Assembly (NCBI GenBank): GCA_035523875.1
Contig: DATKPY010000035.1
Coordinates: 1-64,000 of the forward strand
Length of the DNA: 64,000 bases
Origin: JASHUC01 sp035523875
GTDB lineage: Bacteria; Pseudomonadota; Gammaproteobacteria; Steroidobacterales; Steroidobacteraceae
Reading direction: 5' to 3'
The position numbers were made by a program, and so were the translations under genes. This document shows positions 46,151 through 55,181 of the stretch, one piece after another; position 1 is the first letter of the stretch; each line of letters opens with the position of its first letter. The notes below the pieces were generated by a model. It ran no database searches. It worked only from the letters and a program-made list of their open reading frames with translations, and had not been told where the DNA came from.

Positions 46151-46852
46151 TCAACCGGTCGCGGTCACCGGAGCGGGCGCGGGATTGGGCGGGGCGCGGG
46201 GCACGCTCGGCTCCGCGAGCCACGCGATGAGCGGCTCCCACTGCGCCACGTCTTCCCGCACGATATAGCTCTTCATCTCGTGCACGCCGAGCCCGAGCTC
46301 GGCCGAGCGCACGTAATTCTGCGAATCCCGTATGGTCGCCACGATCGGTACGCCGAGCGTGCCCAGGAAGCGCGTGAGCGACTGGTAGATGAGCGTGTTG
46401 CGGCGGACGCGGTTTGCGACGACGCCGAGGCGGTTGTCCTCGCGGCGGATCTTGGCGACGAGCAGCAGATCGCGAATGCAGCGCGAGCAGGCGTGGATGT
46501 CGATGTCCGAAGGCAGCACGGGCACGAGGATCTTGTCGGCGGTGCGAGTGAGGTCGGGCATCTCGTGCGCATCGATCGCGGCCGGGGTATCCACGATCAC
46601 GTGCGTCGTGCCCTCGGGCGTGCGCAGCTGAAAGGCGCGCGTGGTGCGCGTATCGCGCTCGAAGGCTGCGATCGCATAGACCCAGGGCTGGGTCGGGTGG
46701 CGCTTCTTCACCCAGCGTAGCGAGGAGCCCTGAGGGTCATAATCCAGGAGGACCGGCATCTGCTGGCGAGAGGCAAAGTAGCTCGCCAGATTGATTGCGA
46801 TGGTCGTCTTCCCGGAGCCCCCCTTGGGGTTGAGGACGACGATGCGCTGCAT
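46151..46852 (-). CDS. ParA-family ATPase (orphan)
   Basis: About 233 residues starting MQRIVVLNPKGGSGKTTIAINL, a deviant Walker A with the signature first Lys, then DYDPQGSS (switch I) and VIVDTPAAIDAHEM (Walker B-like). Such ATPases position plasmids, chromosomes or protein assemblies. No parB or parS is seen beside it, so it is more likely a MipZ/ParC-like positioning protein or accessory factor; that is inference. The Pro/Ala-rich tail is low-complexity. Confidence 0.85.
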   Translation of the reverse strand: MQRIVVLNPKGGSGKTTIAINLASYFASRQQMPVLLDYDPQGSSLRWVKKRHPTQPWVYAIAAFERDTRTTRAFQLRTPEGTTHVIVDTPAAIDAHEMPDLTRTADKILVPVLPSDIDIHACSRCIRDLLLVAKIRREDNRLGVVANRVRRNTLIYQSLTRFLGTLGVPIVATIRDSQNYVRSAELGLGVHEMKSYIVREDVAQWEPLIAWLAEPSVPRAPPNPAPAPVTATG

Positions 46853-46984
46853 GGACAGGTTCTCGGTGCGCACCAGTCATTAAGACTACTCGCGACTCCG
46901 CGAGCGCTGCAAGCGCACGCCCGCCCCGTCGGATCGAGAACTCGAGCACACCGAGTGTCATGATCGATCCCTAGAGTAGCTCGC

Positions 46985-47161
46985 GTGGAACGCTTGCTGC
47001 TCCTGTGGGACGAAGTCGATGACGTGCTGGCGGTGTGCCGCCACGTCGCGGCGATAACGGCCGAGGAAGTCGCCGGGATCGCAGGCCCGCTCGCTGCGAC
47101 CCTCGCGGCGCTCGCGGCCGGCGGCCTCGCGGCCTCCGTGCTCGCTCCCTGGTCGCTCTGA
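46985..47161 (+). CDS. Small hypothetical protein (WDEVDD type)
   Basis: 58 residues with a GTG start: VERLLLLWDEVDDVLAVCRH then an Ala/Leu-rich hydrophobic half (PLAATLAALAAGGLAASVLA), suggesting a small membrane-associated protein. The opening LLLWDEVDD is like short unannotated proteins seen in gammaproteobacteria, recalled rather than searched. Weak ribosome-binding site (TAGAGTAG). Lies in the gap between parA and htpG. Confidence 0.5.
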   Translation: MERLLLLWDEVDDVLAVCRHVAAITAEEVAGIAGPLAATLAALAAGGLAASVLAPWSL

Positions 47162-47235
47162 CCTTCCTACCGCGCTCTTGACCGCGCTCCGCCCCCGCGG
47201 CGGAGGTGCCGGGCCTCGCCTGGCGCTTCGCGGCG

Positions 47236-47264
47236 CTTGAAAAACCCCCGCGCCCGCCCCACAT
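47236..47264 (+). promoter_or_regulatory. Sigma-32 (heat-shock) promoter of htpG
   Basis: CTTGAAA, a 14-base spacer and CCCCACAT closely match the RpoH consensus (CTTGAAA, 13-15 bases, CCCCATnT), 39 bases before the htpG ATG. Confidence 0.7.
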
Positions 47265-47302
47265 GGCACGCTCGCGAGCGAGAGATTCCTCGAGGAGCGA
47301 GC

Positions 47303-49225
47303 ATGTCGGCACAAAAAGAGACCCTCGGCTTCCAGGCCGAAGTCCGTCAGCTGCTCAAGCTGATGATCCACTCCCTCTACAGCCATCCGGAGATCTTCCT
47401 GCGCGAGCTCATCTCGAACGCATCGGATGCGAACGACCGGCTGCGCTTCCAGGCGATCGCCGAGCCGGCGCTCCTCGCGCAGAGCCCCGAGCTCGGCATC
47501 TGGGTGGACGGCGACCCGGATGCGCGTGCGCTCACCGTGCGCGACAACGGCATCGGCATGACCCGCGACGAGGCGGTCGCGCATTTGGGCACGATCGCGA
47601 AGTCGGGTACGGCCGAGTTCTTCCGCTCCCTCTCCGGTGATCAGCAGAAGGACTCTCAGCTCATCGGACAGTTCGGCGTCGGTTTTTACTCCGCGTTCAT
47701 CGTCGCTGACCGCGTCGAGGTGTTCACGCGCAAGGCGGGCCGACCTCCCGAGGAGGGCGTGCGCTGGGAGTCGAGCGCGGACGGGGAGTTCACCGTCGAG
47801 ACGGTGACGCGCGAGGAGCGCGGCACCAGCATCGTCCTGCACCTGAAGGAGGATGCGAAGGAGTTCGCCGACCCGTACCGGCTGCGCACCCTGATTCAGC
47901 GCTACTCCGATCACCTGAGCTTCCCCGTGATGATGCGCAAGCCGACCGCGAAGGACGCGAAGGCCCCGGGGGAGTACGAGCCGGTGAATCAGGCGAAGGC
48001 GCTGTGGACCCGACCGCGCGCGGAGATCAAGGACGAGGAGTACCGGGAGTTCTACCAGCACATCGCGCACGACCTCACCGAGCCGCTCGCCTGGAGCCAC
48101 AACCGGGTGGAGGGCAAGCGCGAGTACACCAGTCTGCTCTACGTCCCCGCCCGCGCGCCGTTCGATCTATGGCAGCGCGATGCGGCGCGGGGACTGAAGC
48201 TCTATGTCAAGCGCGTCTTCATCATGGACGACGCGGCGCAGTTCCTGCCGCTCTACCTGCGCTTCGTGAAAGGGGTGGTCGACTCGAGCGATCTGCCCCT
48301 CAACGTCTCCCGCGAGCTCCTGCAGCAGGATGCAGAGGTCGAGGCCATCCGCGGCGGGCTCGCGCGGCGCGTGCTCGATATGCTCACGCGACTCGCGAGC
48401 GAGGAGCCCGACAAGTACCGCACCTTCTGGCACGAGTTCGGCGCGGTGCTCAAGGAGGGCCTCGGCGAGGATCCGGTGAACCGCGACAAGATCCTGCCGC
48501 TCATGCGCTTCGCGAGCACCGCCGAGGCGGACAATGAGCCGCGAGTCTCCCTCAAGCAGTATCTCGAGCGAATGAAGGCGGGCCAGGAGCGGATCTATTA
48601 CCTCATCGCCGACAAGCTCGACGCTGCGCGCGCGAGCCCGTACATCGAGCGGCTCACCGAGCGCGGTGTGGAGGTGCTGCTGCTCGCCGACCGTGTCGAT
48701 GAATGGGTGATGCGACAGGTCGAGGCGTTCGAGGGCAAGCGCTTCAAGGATGCCTCACGCGGGGATCTCGAGCTCGGAAGTCTCGAGAGCGATGCGGAGC
48801 GCAAGCGCGCCGAGGAGGAGCTCAAGGAGAGCAAGGCGCTCCTCAAGCGGGTGAAGGACGCACTCGGGGAGCGCGTGAGCGAGGCGCGCGTGGGAACGCG
48901 CCTGAAGGACTCCCCTGCGTGCCTCGTGCTCGGCGAACACGACTTGGGTTCGGCCATGCGGCGCATTCTCGAGGCCTCGGGGCAGGCGGCTCCCGCCCCG
49001 AAGCCGGTCATCGAGCTCAACGTGGGCCATCCGATCGCGCGTTACCTCGAGGGGGTGCACGATCGGACCGAGTTCGACGAGCTCGCGCTCCTTCTCTACG
49101 ATCAGGCGGCGCTCGCCGAGGGCGGGCAGCTCGGTAATCCGGCGGAGTACGTGCGGCGGCTCAATCGATTGCTGGTGCGCTTGGCGGGCGCGTCCGCGAG
49201 CCCGCAGGAGCCGTCCGGCGGCTGA
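47303..49225 (+). CDS. htpG: Hsp90-family chaperone HtpG
   Basis: ATP-dependent chaperone of 640 residues. GHKL motifs: ELISNASDANDRLRF (about 29-43), VRDNGIGMTRDE, and LIGQFGVGFYSAFIVADRV; the middle domain catalytic Arg region SDLPLNVSRELLQQ; a C-terminal dimerisation domain. ATG 47303 is preceded by GAGGAG and gives the canonical N-terminus (SAQKETLGFQAEVRQLL). Heat-shock promoter directly upstream. Confidence 0.96.
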   Translation: MSAQKETLGFQAEVRQLLKLMIHSLYSHPEIFLRELISNASDANDRLRFQAIAEPALLAQSPELGIWVDGDPDARALTVRDNGIGMTRDEAVAHLGTIAKSGTAEFFRSLSGDQQKDSQLIGQFGVGFYSAFIVADRVEVFTRKAGRPPEEGVRWESSADGEFTVETVTREERGTSIVLHLKEDAKEFADPYRLRTLIQRYSDHLSFPVMMRKPTAKDAKAPGEYEPVNQAKALWTRPRAEIKDEEYREFYQHIAHDLTEPLAWSHNRVEGKREYTSLLYVPARAPFDLWQRDAARGLKLYVKRVFIMDDAAQFLPLYLRFVKGVVDSSDLPLNVSRELLQQDAEVEAIRGGLARRVLDMLTRLASEEPDKYRTFWHEFGAVLKEGLGEDPVNRDKILPLMRFASTAEADNEPRVSLKQYLERMKAGQERIYYLIADKLDAARASPYIERLTERGVEVLLLADRVDEWVMRQVEAFEGKRFKDASRGDLELGSLESDAERKRAEEELKESKALLKRVKDALGERVSEARVGTRLKDSPACLVLGEHDLGSAMRRILEASGQAAPAPKPVIELNVGHPIARYLEGVHDRTEFDELALLLYDQAALAEGGQLGNPAEYVRRLNRLLVRLAGASASPQEPSGG

Positions 49226-49242
49226 GCGAGGAGCTGGGCGCC

Positions 49243-49893
49243 ATGCGCCGGATACCGCGGCAGGAGAGAACGACGATTCCGGGTTGCGCAGGCGGGCTCG
49301 AGACGCTCGTCGAGGAGCCGGCCGGGGAGTCGACCGATGAGCCGAGGCTGTTCGGCGTCGTCTGCCATCCGCATCCGCTGTTCGGCGGCACGCTCGAGAA
49401 CAAGGTGGTGCACACGCTTGCGCGTGGCCTGCATGAGCTCGGTCTGCCGACGCTGCGGTTCAACTTCCGCGGTGTCGGGGCAAGCGCGGGCAGTTTCGCC
49501 GATGGCATCGGCGAGACCGAGGACGCGCTCGCCGTGGTCGCCTGGGGGCGCGCGCGCTGGCCGGGCGCGGAGCCGTGGCTGCTCGGATTCTCCTTCGGCG
49601 GCGCGGTGGCGATCCGGGCGGCGGCGTCCGCCCCGGCGCGGTGCCTGGTGACCGTCGCGCCTGCGGTGGAGCGTGTTGCAACGGCCGCCGCGATGCCGAC
49701 CTGCCCGTGGCTCGTCATCCAGGGCGACGCCGATGAGGTGATCGCGCCGCGCTCGGTGCTCGAATGGGTGGCGCGCCACGCTCCCGACGCAGTCGTGCGC
49801 GTGCTCGCCGGTGCGGGTCATTACTTTCACGGACGCCTGCCGGAGCTGCGGGAGGCGGTGGTCGGTTTCGCGCGGGAGCTCGGCGAGCCGTAG
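49243..49893 (+). CDS. Alpha/beta hydrolase (COG2945-like)
   Basis: 216 residues. HPHPLFGGTLENKVVHTLAR and LRFNFRGVGASAGSFADG are family hallmarks; nucleophile Ser in GFSFGG (about residue 113), Asp in QGDADEVI and His in GAGHYFHGRL complete the triad. Substrate unknown. GAGGAG precedes the ATG; 17 bases after htpG, so possibly co-transcribed. Confidence 0.87.
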   Translation: MRRIPRQERTTIPGCAGGLETLVEEPAGESTDEPRLFGVVCHPHPLFGGTLENKVVHTLARGLHELGLPTLRFNFRGVGASAGSFADGIGETEDALAVVAWGRARWPGAEPWLLGFSFGGAVAIRAAASAPARCLVTVAPAVERVATAAAMPTCPWLVIQGDADEVIAPRSVLEWVARHAPDAVVRVLAGAGHYFHGRLPELREAVVGFARELGEP

Positions 49894-49908
49894 CGCGCGG
49901 GCAAAACA

Positions 49909-49934
49909 AAAGCCCGAACTTGCGCTCGGGCTTT
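49909..49934. terminator. Bidirectional intrinsic terminator
   Basis: AAAGCCCGA (49909-49917) and TCGGGCTTT (49926-49934) form a nine-base stem. The minus strand is followed by a T-rich run (TTTTGTTTTG), serving the HU gene; the plus side has only three Ts, so it is weaker for the hydrolase gene. Confidence 0.7.
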
Positions 49935-50047
49935 GCCGAAAATCCTCGGGCTGAATAGGGGCGCTACGACCTCTCGTGCGCTTCTTCCTCGACCGCGCGC
50001 GCCCGCCATGGTCGCGCAGCGGCCCGAAGTCGCGCCCCGCGGACCGA

Positions 50048-50362
50048 TTACTGGTTGACCATGCCCTTCAGGCTCTTGAGCGGCATCACGCGCACCTTCT
50101 TGCTGGCGGGCTTCGCCTTGAACATCATCTTCTCGCCGGTGAACGGATTGATGCCCTCGCGCGCCTTCGTGGCGGGCTTCTTGACGACCTTCATCTTCAG
50201 GAGGCCCGGCATCGTGAAGAGACCGTTGCCGCGCAGGCTCTTCTTGATCACACCGTTCAGAGAATCGAAGACCCCACCGATCTGCTTGCGCGAGAGCCCG
50301 GTATCCTTCGAAACCTGAGTCAGAATCTCCGACTTGGTCGGTGCGCCACCCTTTTTCGCCAT
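50048..50362 (-). CDS. HU-family DNA-binding protein
   Basis: 104-residue nucleoid protein with the HU fold: TKSEILTQVSKDTGLSRKQIGGVFDSLNGVI, then the beta-arm region GINPFTGEKMMFKAKPASKKVRVMPLKSLKGMV. The N-terminus MAKKGGAP is slightly longer than classical HU (90). GAGGAGTAATTAAAC precedes the ATG and a promoter lies at 50437-50464. Confidence 0.93.
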   Translation of the reverse strand: MAKKGGAPTKSEILTQVSKDTGLSRKQIGGVFDSLNGVIKKSLRGNGLFTMPGLLKMKVVKKPATKAREGINPFTGEKMMFKAKPASKKVRVMPLKSLKGMVNQ

Positions 50363-50664
50363 GTTTAATTACTCCTCGAGTGTTTCGCTGTCGTGAGTCG
50401 AGCGCAGCAGTCGCCGCGCAGTACGAATCGCCGCGGAAAATAGCACATGGGCGTGCATTAGCAAGCGATTTCTCGCCTGCGCGACCGGCCCAAATGCCTT
50501 TTTTTCCAGCGTTTGCGCGCCGCGGCGCGCGAGCCGGCGAGCGTGGGGCGCTCACGCGCGCGCGATCTCGCGACGCATCGCGCGCGCGAGGGCGGAACGC
50601 ACAAGCGGGGCAGTACGTCCGCAGCGCGCACGCGCGATCGCGGCGGGGGTGTCGCGGCCCCCCG
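50363..50664. other. Intergenic region between yggT and the HU-family gene
   Basis: About 300 bases. It contains the HU promoter, a T run at about 50491-50497 and GC-rich CG-repeat-like sequence (50515-50600). No further gene or clear structure was recognised. Confidence 0.5.
50437..50464 (-). promoter_or_regulatory. Promoter of the HU-family gene
   Basis: Minus-strand TTGCTA, a 16-base spacer and TATTTT, in a locally AT-richer patch; leader of about 70 bases. Confidence 0.5.
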
Positions 50665-51192
50665 TCACCGCAGCAGAACGAGCAGCGCTTGGATCGCGAT
50701 ACCAAGCCACAGCGGCGAGAGATCGAGCCCGCCGATCGATGGGATGAGGCGGCGCACCGGCCGCAGCACCGGCTCGCACAGGCTCGTGAGGAGGGACTGA
50801 GCGGGCGAGTACCCGCCCGGGGCGATGAACGAGAGCAGCGCGTAGATGAAGATTGCGTAGAAGTACGTCCAGAGCGTGGTGCGCACGATCTCGATCGCGG
50901 CCTCACGGACCCAGACGACGAGCGTCGGGGTCTCATCGCCATGCAGCTCGAAGAGAATCCACACCTCGATCATGGCGACGATCACGACCGAGACGACCGA
51001 CGCCGTGTCGATCCTGCCCACCGGGGGCAGGATGCGCCGCAGCGGCATCACGAGCGGGTTGGTGAAGCGCACCACGGCCTGACTGAACGGGTTGCGGAAG
51101 TCCGCGCGCGACCACTGCAGGAACAGACGCAGCAGCACGACGAAGAGCGCGAGGCTGAGCAGTGTCTCGACGACGAATATGAGCGCGTTCAC
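50665..51192 (-). CDS. yggT: YggT family membrane protein
   Basis: 175 residues with two YGGT repeats, each a membrane helix plus the motif NPLVMPLRRILPPVGRIDTA (first) and EPVLRPVRRLIPSIGGLDLSPL (second). Function unclear; linked to osmotic tolerance or division-site membrane organisation in other bacteria. GTG at 51192 (VNALIFVVETLLSLAL) is chosen as the only start giving the family N-terminus. Follows proC. Confidence 0.88.
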   Translation of the reverse strand: MNALIFVVETLLSLALFVVLLRLFLQWSRADFRNPFSQAVVRFTNPLVMPLRRILPPVGRIDTASVVSVVIVAMIEVWILFELHGDETPTLVVWVREAAIEIVRTTLWTYFYAIFIYALLSFIAPGGYSPAQSLLTSLCEPVLRPVRRLIPSIGGLDLSPLWLGIAIQALLVLLR

Positions 51193-51265
51193 GCGCTGCC
51201 CCCGGCGGCCATCGCGCAGCAGCGCCCGGCGGCTCCGGGCACCGCGGGCCGCGCGCGCGCGTCGC

Positions 51266-52105
51266 TCACCGCACGGACTCCTCGCCGTAGCGGATTGCGA
51301 GCTCGCGGCCGCGTTGTGCGGCCGCAGCGAGCGCGCGCTCCGCGAGCTCGGGCAGGCCTTGCGCGGCGCCGAGCACGGCGAGCGCGGCCTCCGTCGTGCC
51401 ACCCTTGGATGTGACCTCGGCGCGCAGCCGCGCCAGATCCGCGTCGCTCCCGTGGGCGAGCACGCCGGCGCCGTAGAGGGTCGCGACCGCGAGCGTGCGC
51501 GCGGCTGCGGCATCGAGACCCAGCTTCACCGCCGCGGAGCTCATCGCCTCGGCGAGCAGAAAGAAGTAGGCGGGGCCGCTGCCGGAGAGCGCAGTGACGA
51601 TGTCGAGCTCCTCCTCGGTGCGCACCCACACCACCGTCCCGACCGCGCGCACGATGTCTTGGGCGAGCTCGCGGTCCGCGGCGCTCGCCCGCGCGGAGGC
51701 GCAGAGGCCCGTCGCGCCGGCGCCGACGAGGGAAGGGCGGTTCGGCATCGCGCGAACCACGGGCACGTCCGCTCCGCACCAGGCTTCCAGGGATCGGATC
51801 CGGATCCCGGCCACCACGGAGAGGATGAGCGCGCGGTGCTCGCGCAGCGCCGGGGCGAGCCGCGTGAGCGTGCCCGCGGCCTCCTGCGGCTTGACGGCGA
51901 TGACGATCACATCGGCGCCGGCCGCCGCGGCGAGATTGTCGGCGCACACCACGCAGCCGACATCGTCCGCGAGCGCGCGGCGCACCGCCTCTGCCGGCTC
52001 CCCGATGCTCAGGGCCGATGCGGGCAAACCGTGACGGATGAGACCGCCGGCGAGCGCGCGGCCCATGTTGCCGCCGCCGATGATTGCAATCCGGTGCGAA
52101 TCCAC
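51266..52105 (-). CDS. proC: Pyrroline-5-carboxylate reductase
   Basis: Last step of proline synthesis, NADPH-dependent. 279 residues with IAIIGGGNMGRALAGGL (Rossmann), VKPQEA, RAMPNRPSLVGAGATGL and the C-terminal signature SGSGPAYFFLLAEAM ... VTSKGGTTEAAL. Between yggS and yggT, the usual gammaproteobacterial order. Confidence 0.95.
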   Translation of the reverse strand: MDSHRIAIIGGGNMGRALAGGLIRHGLPASALSIGEPAEAVRRALADDVGCVVCADNLAAAAGADVIVIAVKPQEAAGTLTRLAPALREHRALILSVVAGIRIRSLEAWCGADVPVVRAMPNRPSLVGAGATGLCASARASAADRELAQDIVRAVGTVVWVRTEEELDIVTALSGSGPAYFFLLAEAMSSAAVKLGLDAAAARTLAVATLYGAGVLAHGSDADLARLRAEVTSKGGTTEAALAVLGAAQGLPELAERALAAAAQRGRELAIRYGEESVR

Positions 52106-52145
52106 GGCGGGATTGTATCCGGTCGCCGCCGTGGTGTCGGCCGCT

Positions 52146-52865
52146 TTACGGCCGCGGTCGCGGACCGAACAGCGCCGTTCCCACCCGCACGAGCGTCGCC
52201 CCCTCGAGCACCGCGGCCTCGATATCCGCGCTCATGCCCATCGACAGCGTATCGAGACCGGCGCCCTCGGCGTTGAGCGCTTCAAACAGCCGGCGCAGCT
52301 CCGCGAACCAGCCGCGCTGACGGGACTCCTCCACCTCCGCGGGCGGCAGGCACATGAGCCCACGGACCCGCAGCCGCGGCAGGGCCGCGACCGCCCGGAC
52401 GAGCGCGCCCGCCTCCCCGGGTGCCGCCCCGGCCTTGCCGGGCTCCGCCGCGAGATTGACCTCGATGCACACGTTGAGCGGTAGCGCGTAATGCGGGCGC
52501 TGGGCCGAGAGCCGCTCCGCGAGCTTGAGCCGGTCGACGCTGTGCACCCAGGAGAAGCGCTCCGCGACCCCCCGCGTCTTGTTGGCCTGCAGATGGCCGA
52601 TGAAATGCCAGGTGAGCGCGGCCCCGCCGAGCGCGCCGCTCGCGGCGAACGCCGCGATCTTCGCGAGCCCTTCCTGCGCGTAGCTCTCTGCGAAATGGAG
52701 CACCCCCGCGGCCGCGACCGCCTCGATCGCTGTCAAGGGCTGGCCCTTAGCGGCGCCCACGAGTGTGATGGAGTCCGCATTCCGGCCGCAGCGCGCGGCC
52801 GCGGCGGCGATGCGGGAACGCACGGCGTGGACGTTGGCCGCCAAATTTTGCGGACTTAGTACCAT
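52146..52865 (-). CDS. yggS: PLP homeostasis protein YggS/PLPBP
   Basis: 239-residue pyridoxal-phosphate-binding TIM-barrel protein involved in PLP balance. LVGAAKGQP holds the PLP-binding Lys, followed by FAESYAQEGLAKI, WHFIGHLQANKTR, GLMCLPP, LSMGMSADIEAAVLEGATLVRVGTALFG. The usual Asn in the GENY/QE motif reads ESYAQE here. ATG 52865; the longer frame upstream is antisense to pilT. Confidence 0.94.
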   Translation of the reverse strand: MVLSPQNLAANVHAVRSRIAAAAARCGRNADSITLVGAAKGQPLTAIEAVAAAGVLHFAESYAQEGLAKIAAFAASGALGGAALTWHFIGHLQANKTRGVAERFSWVHSVDRLKLAERLSAQRPHYALPLNVCIEVNLAAEPGKAGAAPGEAGALVRAVAALPRLRVRGLMCLPPAEVEESRQRGWFAELRRLFEALNAEGAGLDTLSMGMSADIEAAVLEGATLVRVGTALFGPRPRP

Positions 52866-52937
52866 CTGGATACCGGAGCCCCTCCCTATACTCGGTCCTC
52901 TCAGCCTAGCCGGGCTGACATCCGGGCTCGAGCATAA

Positions 52938-53978
52938 ATGGCCGTAGACATCGCGCAACTCCTGGCCTTCGCCGTGAAGAACAATGCCTCGGACCTGCAC
53001 CTGTCCGCGGGCGTGCCGCCGATGATCCGGGTGGACGGCGACATGAAGCGAATCAACATGCCGCCCCTGTCGCACAAGGAAGTGCACAGCATGGTGTACG
53101 ACATCATGAACGACAAGCAACGGAAGGCTTACGAGGAGTTCTACGAGACCGACTTCTCCTTCGAGATTCCGAAGCTTGCGCGCTTTCGCGTCAACGCGTT
53201 CAACCAGAACCGCGGCGCGGGCGCCGTATTCCGCAACATCCCCTCGGCGATCCTGAGTCTCGATGAGCTCGCCTCGCCGAAGATCTTCCGGGACCTGTGC
53301 ATGCTGCCGCGCGGCCTCGTGCTCGTGACGGGGCCGACGGGCTCGGGCAAGTCGACGACGCTCGCGGCGATGATCAACCACTGCAACGACAACCGCCCGG
53401 ATCACATCATCACGATCGAGGACCCGATCGAGTTCGTGCACGAGTCGAAACGCTGCCTCATCAACCAGCGCGAGGTTCATCGCGACACGCTCGGCTTCTC
53501 CGAGGCGCTGCGCTCGGCGCTGCGCGAGGATCCGGACGTGGTGCTCGTCGGTGAGATGCGCGATCTCGAGACGATCCGCCTCGCGCTCACCGCAGCCGAG
53601 ACCGGCCACCTGGTGTTCGGAACGCTGCATACGAGCTCGGCGGCCAAGACCATCGATCGCGTGGTCGACGTATTCCCGGCCGCGGAGAAGGAGATGGTGC
53701 GCTCGATGCTCTCGGAGAGCCTGCGCGCGGTGATCTCCCAGACGCTGCTCAAGAGGGTCGGCGGCGGGCGCATCGCTGCGCACGAGATCATGATCGGCAC
53801 ACCGGCGATCCGTAACCTCATTCGCGAGGGCAAGATCGCGCAGATGTACTCGGCGATCCAGACCGGTCAGGCGAGCGGCATGCAGACGCTCGACCAGTGT
53901 CTCGCGGACCTGGTGACCAAGGCACTGGTCAGCCGCGAGGAAGCCCGCTTCAAGGCGCAGAACAAAGACGCGCTGTAG
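52938..53978 (+). CDS. pilT: Type IV pilus retraction ATPase PilT
   Basis: Hexameric motor that depolymerises the pilus for twitching motility. 346 residues, standard length: N-terminal PAS-like domain (NASDLHLSAGVPPMIRVDG), Walker A GPTGSGKSTT (about 132-141), Asp box, Walker B region VLVGEMRDLETI, His box TGHLVFGTLHTSSA, and the retraction motif AIRNLIREGKI near the C-terminus. First of three tandem PilT-family genes; divergent from yggS, with TATACT at 52887-52892 as a possible -10. Confidence 0.96.
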   Translation: MAVDIAQLLAFAVKNNASDLHLSAGVPPMIRVDGDMKRINMPPLSHKEVHSMVYDIMNDKQRKAYEEFYETDFSFEIPKLARFRVNAFNQNRGAGAVFRNIPSAILSLDELASPKIFRDLCMLPRGLVLVTGPTGSGKSTTLAAMINHCNDNRPDHIITIEDPIEFVHESKRCLINQREVHRDTLGFSEALRSALREDPDVVLVGEMRDLETIRLALTAAETGHLVFGTLHTSSAAKTIDRVVDVFPAAEKEMVRSMLSESLRAVISQTLLKRVGGGRIAAHEIMIGTPAIRNLIREGKIAQMYSAIQTGQASGMQTLDQCLADLVTKALVSREEARFKAQNKDAL

Positions 53979-54000
53979 AGCGCGCGCGCAGGAGGTCACC

Positions 54001-55155
54001 ATGGACCGCGATCAAGCGATCAAGCTGATGCAGGACCTGCTGCGCCGCGTGATCGAGAAGAAGGCATCCGACCTGTTCATCACGGCCGGCTTTCCTCCCG
54101 CCATCAAGGTGGACGGGGAGGTGCGTCCGCAAAGCGAGCGCGCGCTCACCGCCGAGCAGTCCGCGACGCTGGTGCGCGCGCTCATGAACGACCGGCAGTC
54201 GAAGGAGTTCGACTCCACCAAGGAATGCAATTTCGCGATCGCGCCGCCCGGAATCGGCCGCTTCCGCGTGAGCGCCTTCGTGCAGCAGGGCGCAACCGGC
54301 TGCGTCATCCGCCTCATCAACGCAAAGATTCCCTCGATCGAGGAGCTCGACCTCCCCCCGATCCTCAAGGAGATCGTGCTCGCCAAGCGCGGGCTCGTCA
54401 TGGTGGCGGGCGGAACTGGCTCGGGCAAGTCCACCACGCTCGCAGCGATGGTCGGCTACCGCAACGAGAAGACCCGCGGCCACATCGTCACGATCGAGGA
54501 CCCGATCGAGTTCGTCCACCAGCACAAGGGCTGCGTGATCACGCACCGCGAAGTGGGCGTCGATACGGACTCCTGGCACACGGCGCTCCGCAATACGCTG
54601 CGCCAGGCACCCGATGTGATCCTGATCGGGGAGATCCGCGACCGCGAGACGATGGAGTACGGGATTCAGTTCTCCGAGACCGGCCACCTCGTGCTTGCGA
54701 CCCTGCATGCGAACAGCGCCAACCAGGCGCTCGACCGCATCATCAACTTCTTCCCGGACGAGCGCCGCGAACAGCTGCTCATGGACCTGTCGCTCAACCT
54801 GCGCGCCTTCATGTCGCAGCGGCTGATTCCGCGCGAGTCCGGCTCCGGCCGCATCGCCGCGACCGAGATCATGCTGAACTCACCCCTCGTCCAGGATCTC
54901 ATCTTCAAGGGCGACGTGGCCAAGATCAAGGAGGTCATGGCGCGCTCGACGCGCCTCGGGATGAAGACCTTCGATCAGAACCTGTTCGAGCTCTATGAGT
55001 CCGGGTTCATCTCGTACGAGGATGCGCTGCGCAACGCCGACTCGAAGAACGAGCTCAGGCTGCGCATCAAGCTCGACAGCAAGCGCGAGGCGAAGAACAT
55101 CGACGACGGAGGTGCCCTGCACATCGTCGAGGAAGACGAAGGACACAGCATCTGA
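54001..55155 (+). CDS. pilU: PilT-like accessory retraction ATPase PilU
   Basis: 384 residues. KKASDLFITAGFPPAIKVDG, Walker A GGTGSGKSTT (about 138-147), VTIEDPIEFVHQHKGCVITHREVGVDTDSW, LIGEIRDRETMEYG and a C-terminal tail rich in charged residues (EDEGHSI) match PilU, which works with PilT in retraction. 22 bases after pilT with an AGGAGG ribosome-binding site, so same operon. Confidence 0.95.
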   Translation: MDRDQAIKLMQDLLRRVIEKKASDLFITAGFPPAIKVDGEVRPQSERALTAEQSATLVRALMNDRQSKEFDSTKECNFAIAPPGIGRFRVSAFVQQGATGCVIRLINAKIPSIEELDLPPILKEIVLAKRGLVMVAGGTGSGKSTTLAAMVGYRNEKTRGHIVTIEDPIEFVHQHKGCVITHREVGVDTDSWHTALRNTLRQAPDVILIGEIRDRETMEYGIQFSETGHLVLATLHANSANQALDRIINFFPDERREQLLMDLSLNLRAFMSQRLIPRESGSGRIAATEIMLNSPLVQDLIFKGDVAKIKEVMARSTRLGMKTFDQNLFELYESGFISYEDALRNADSKNELRLRIKLDSKREAKNIDDGGALHIVEEDEGHSI

Positions 55156-55181
55156 CCGCTGAGCGCCGGGGGACGCGAGCC

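Noticed and set aside
52866..54002. Extension of the yggS frame upstream to 54002
   Set aside because: Antisense to pilT; the YggS family N-terminus begins at 52865.
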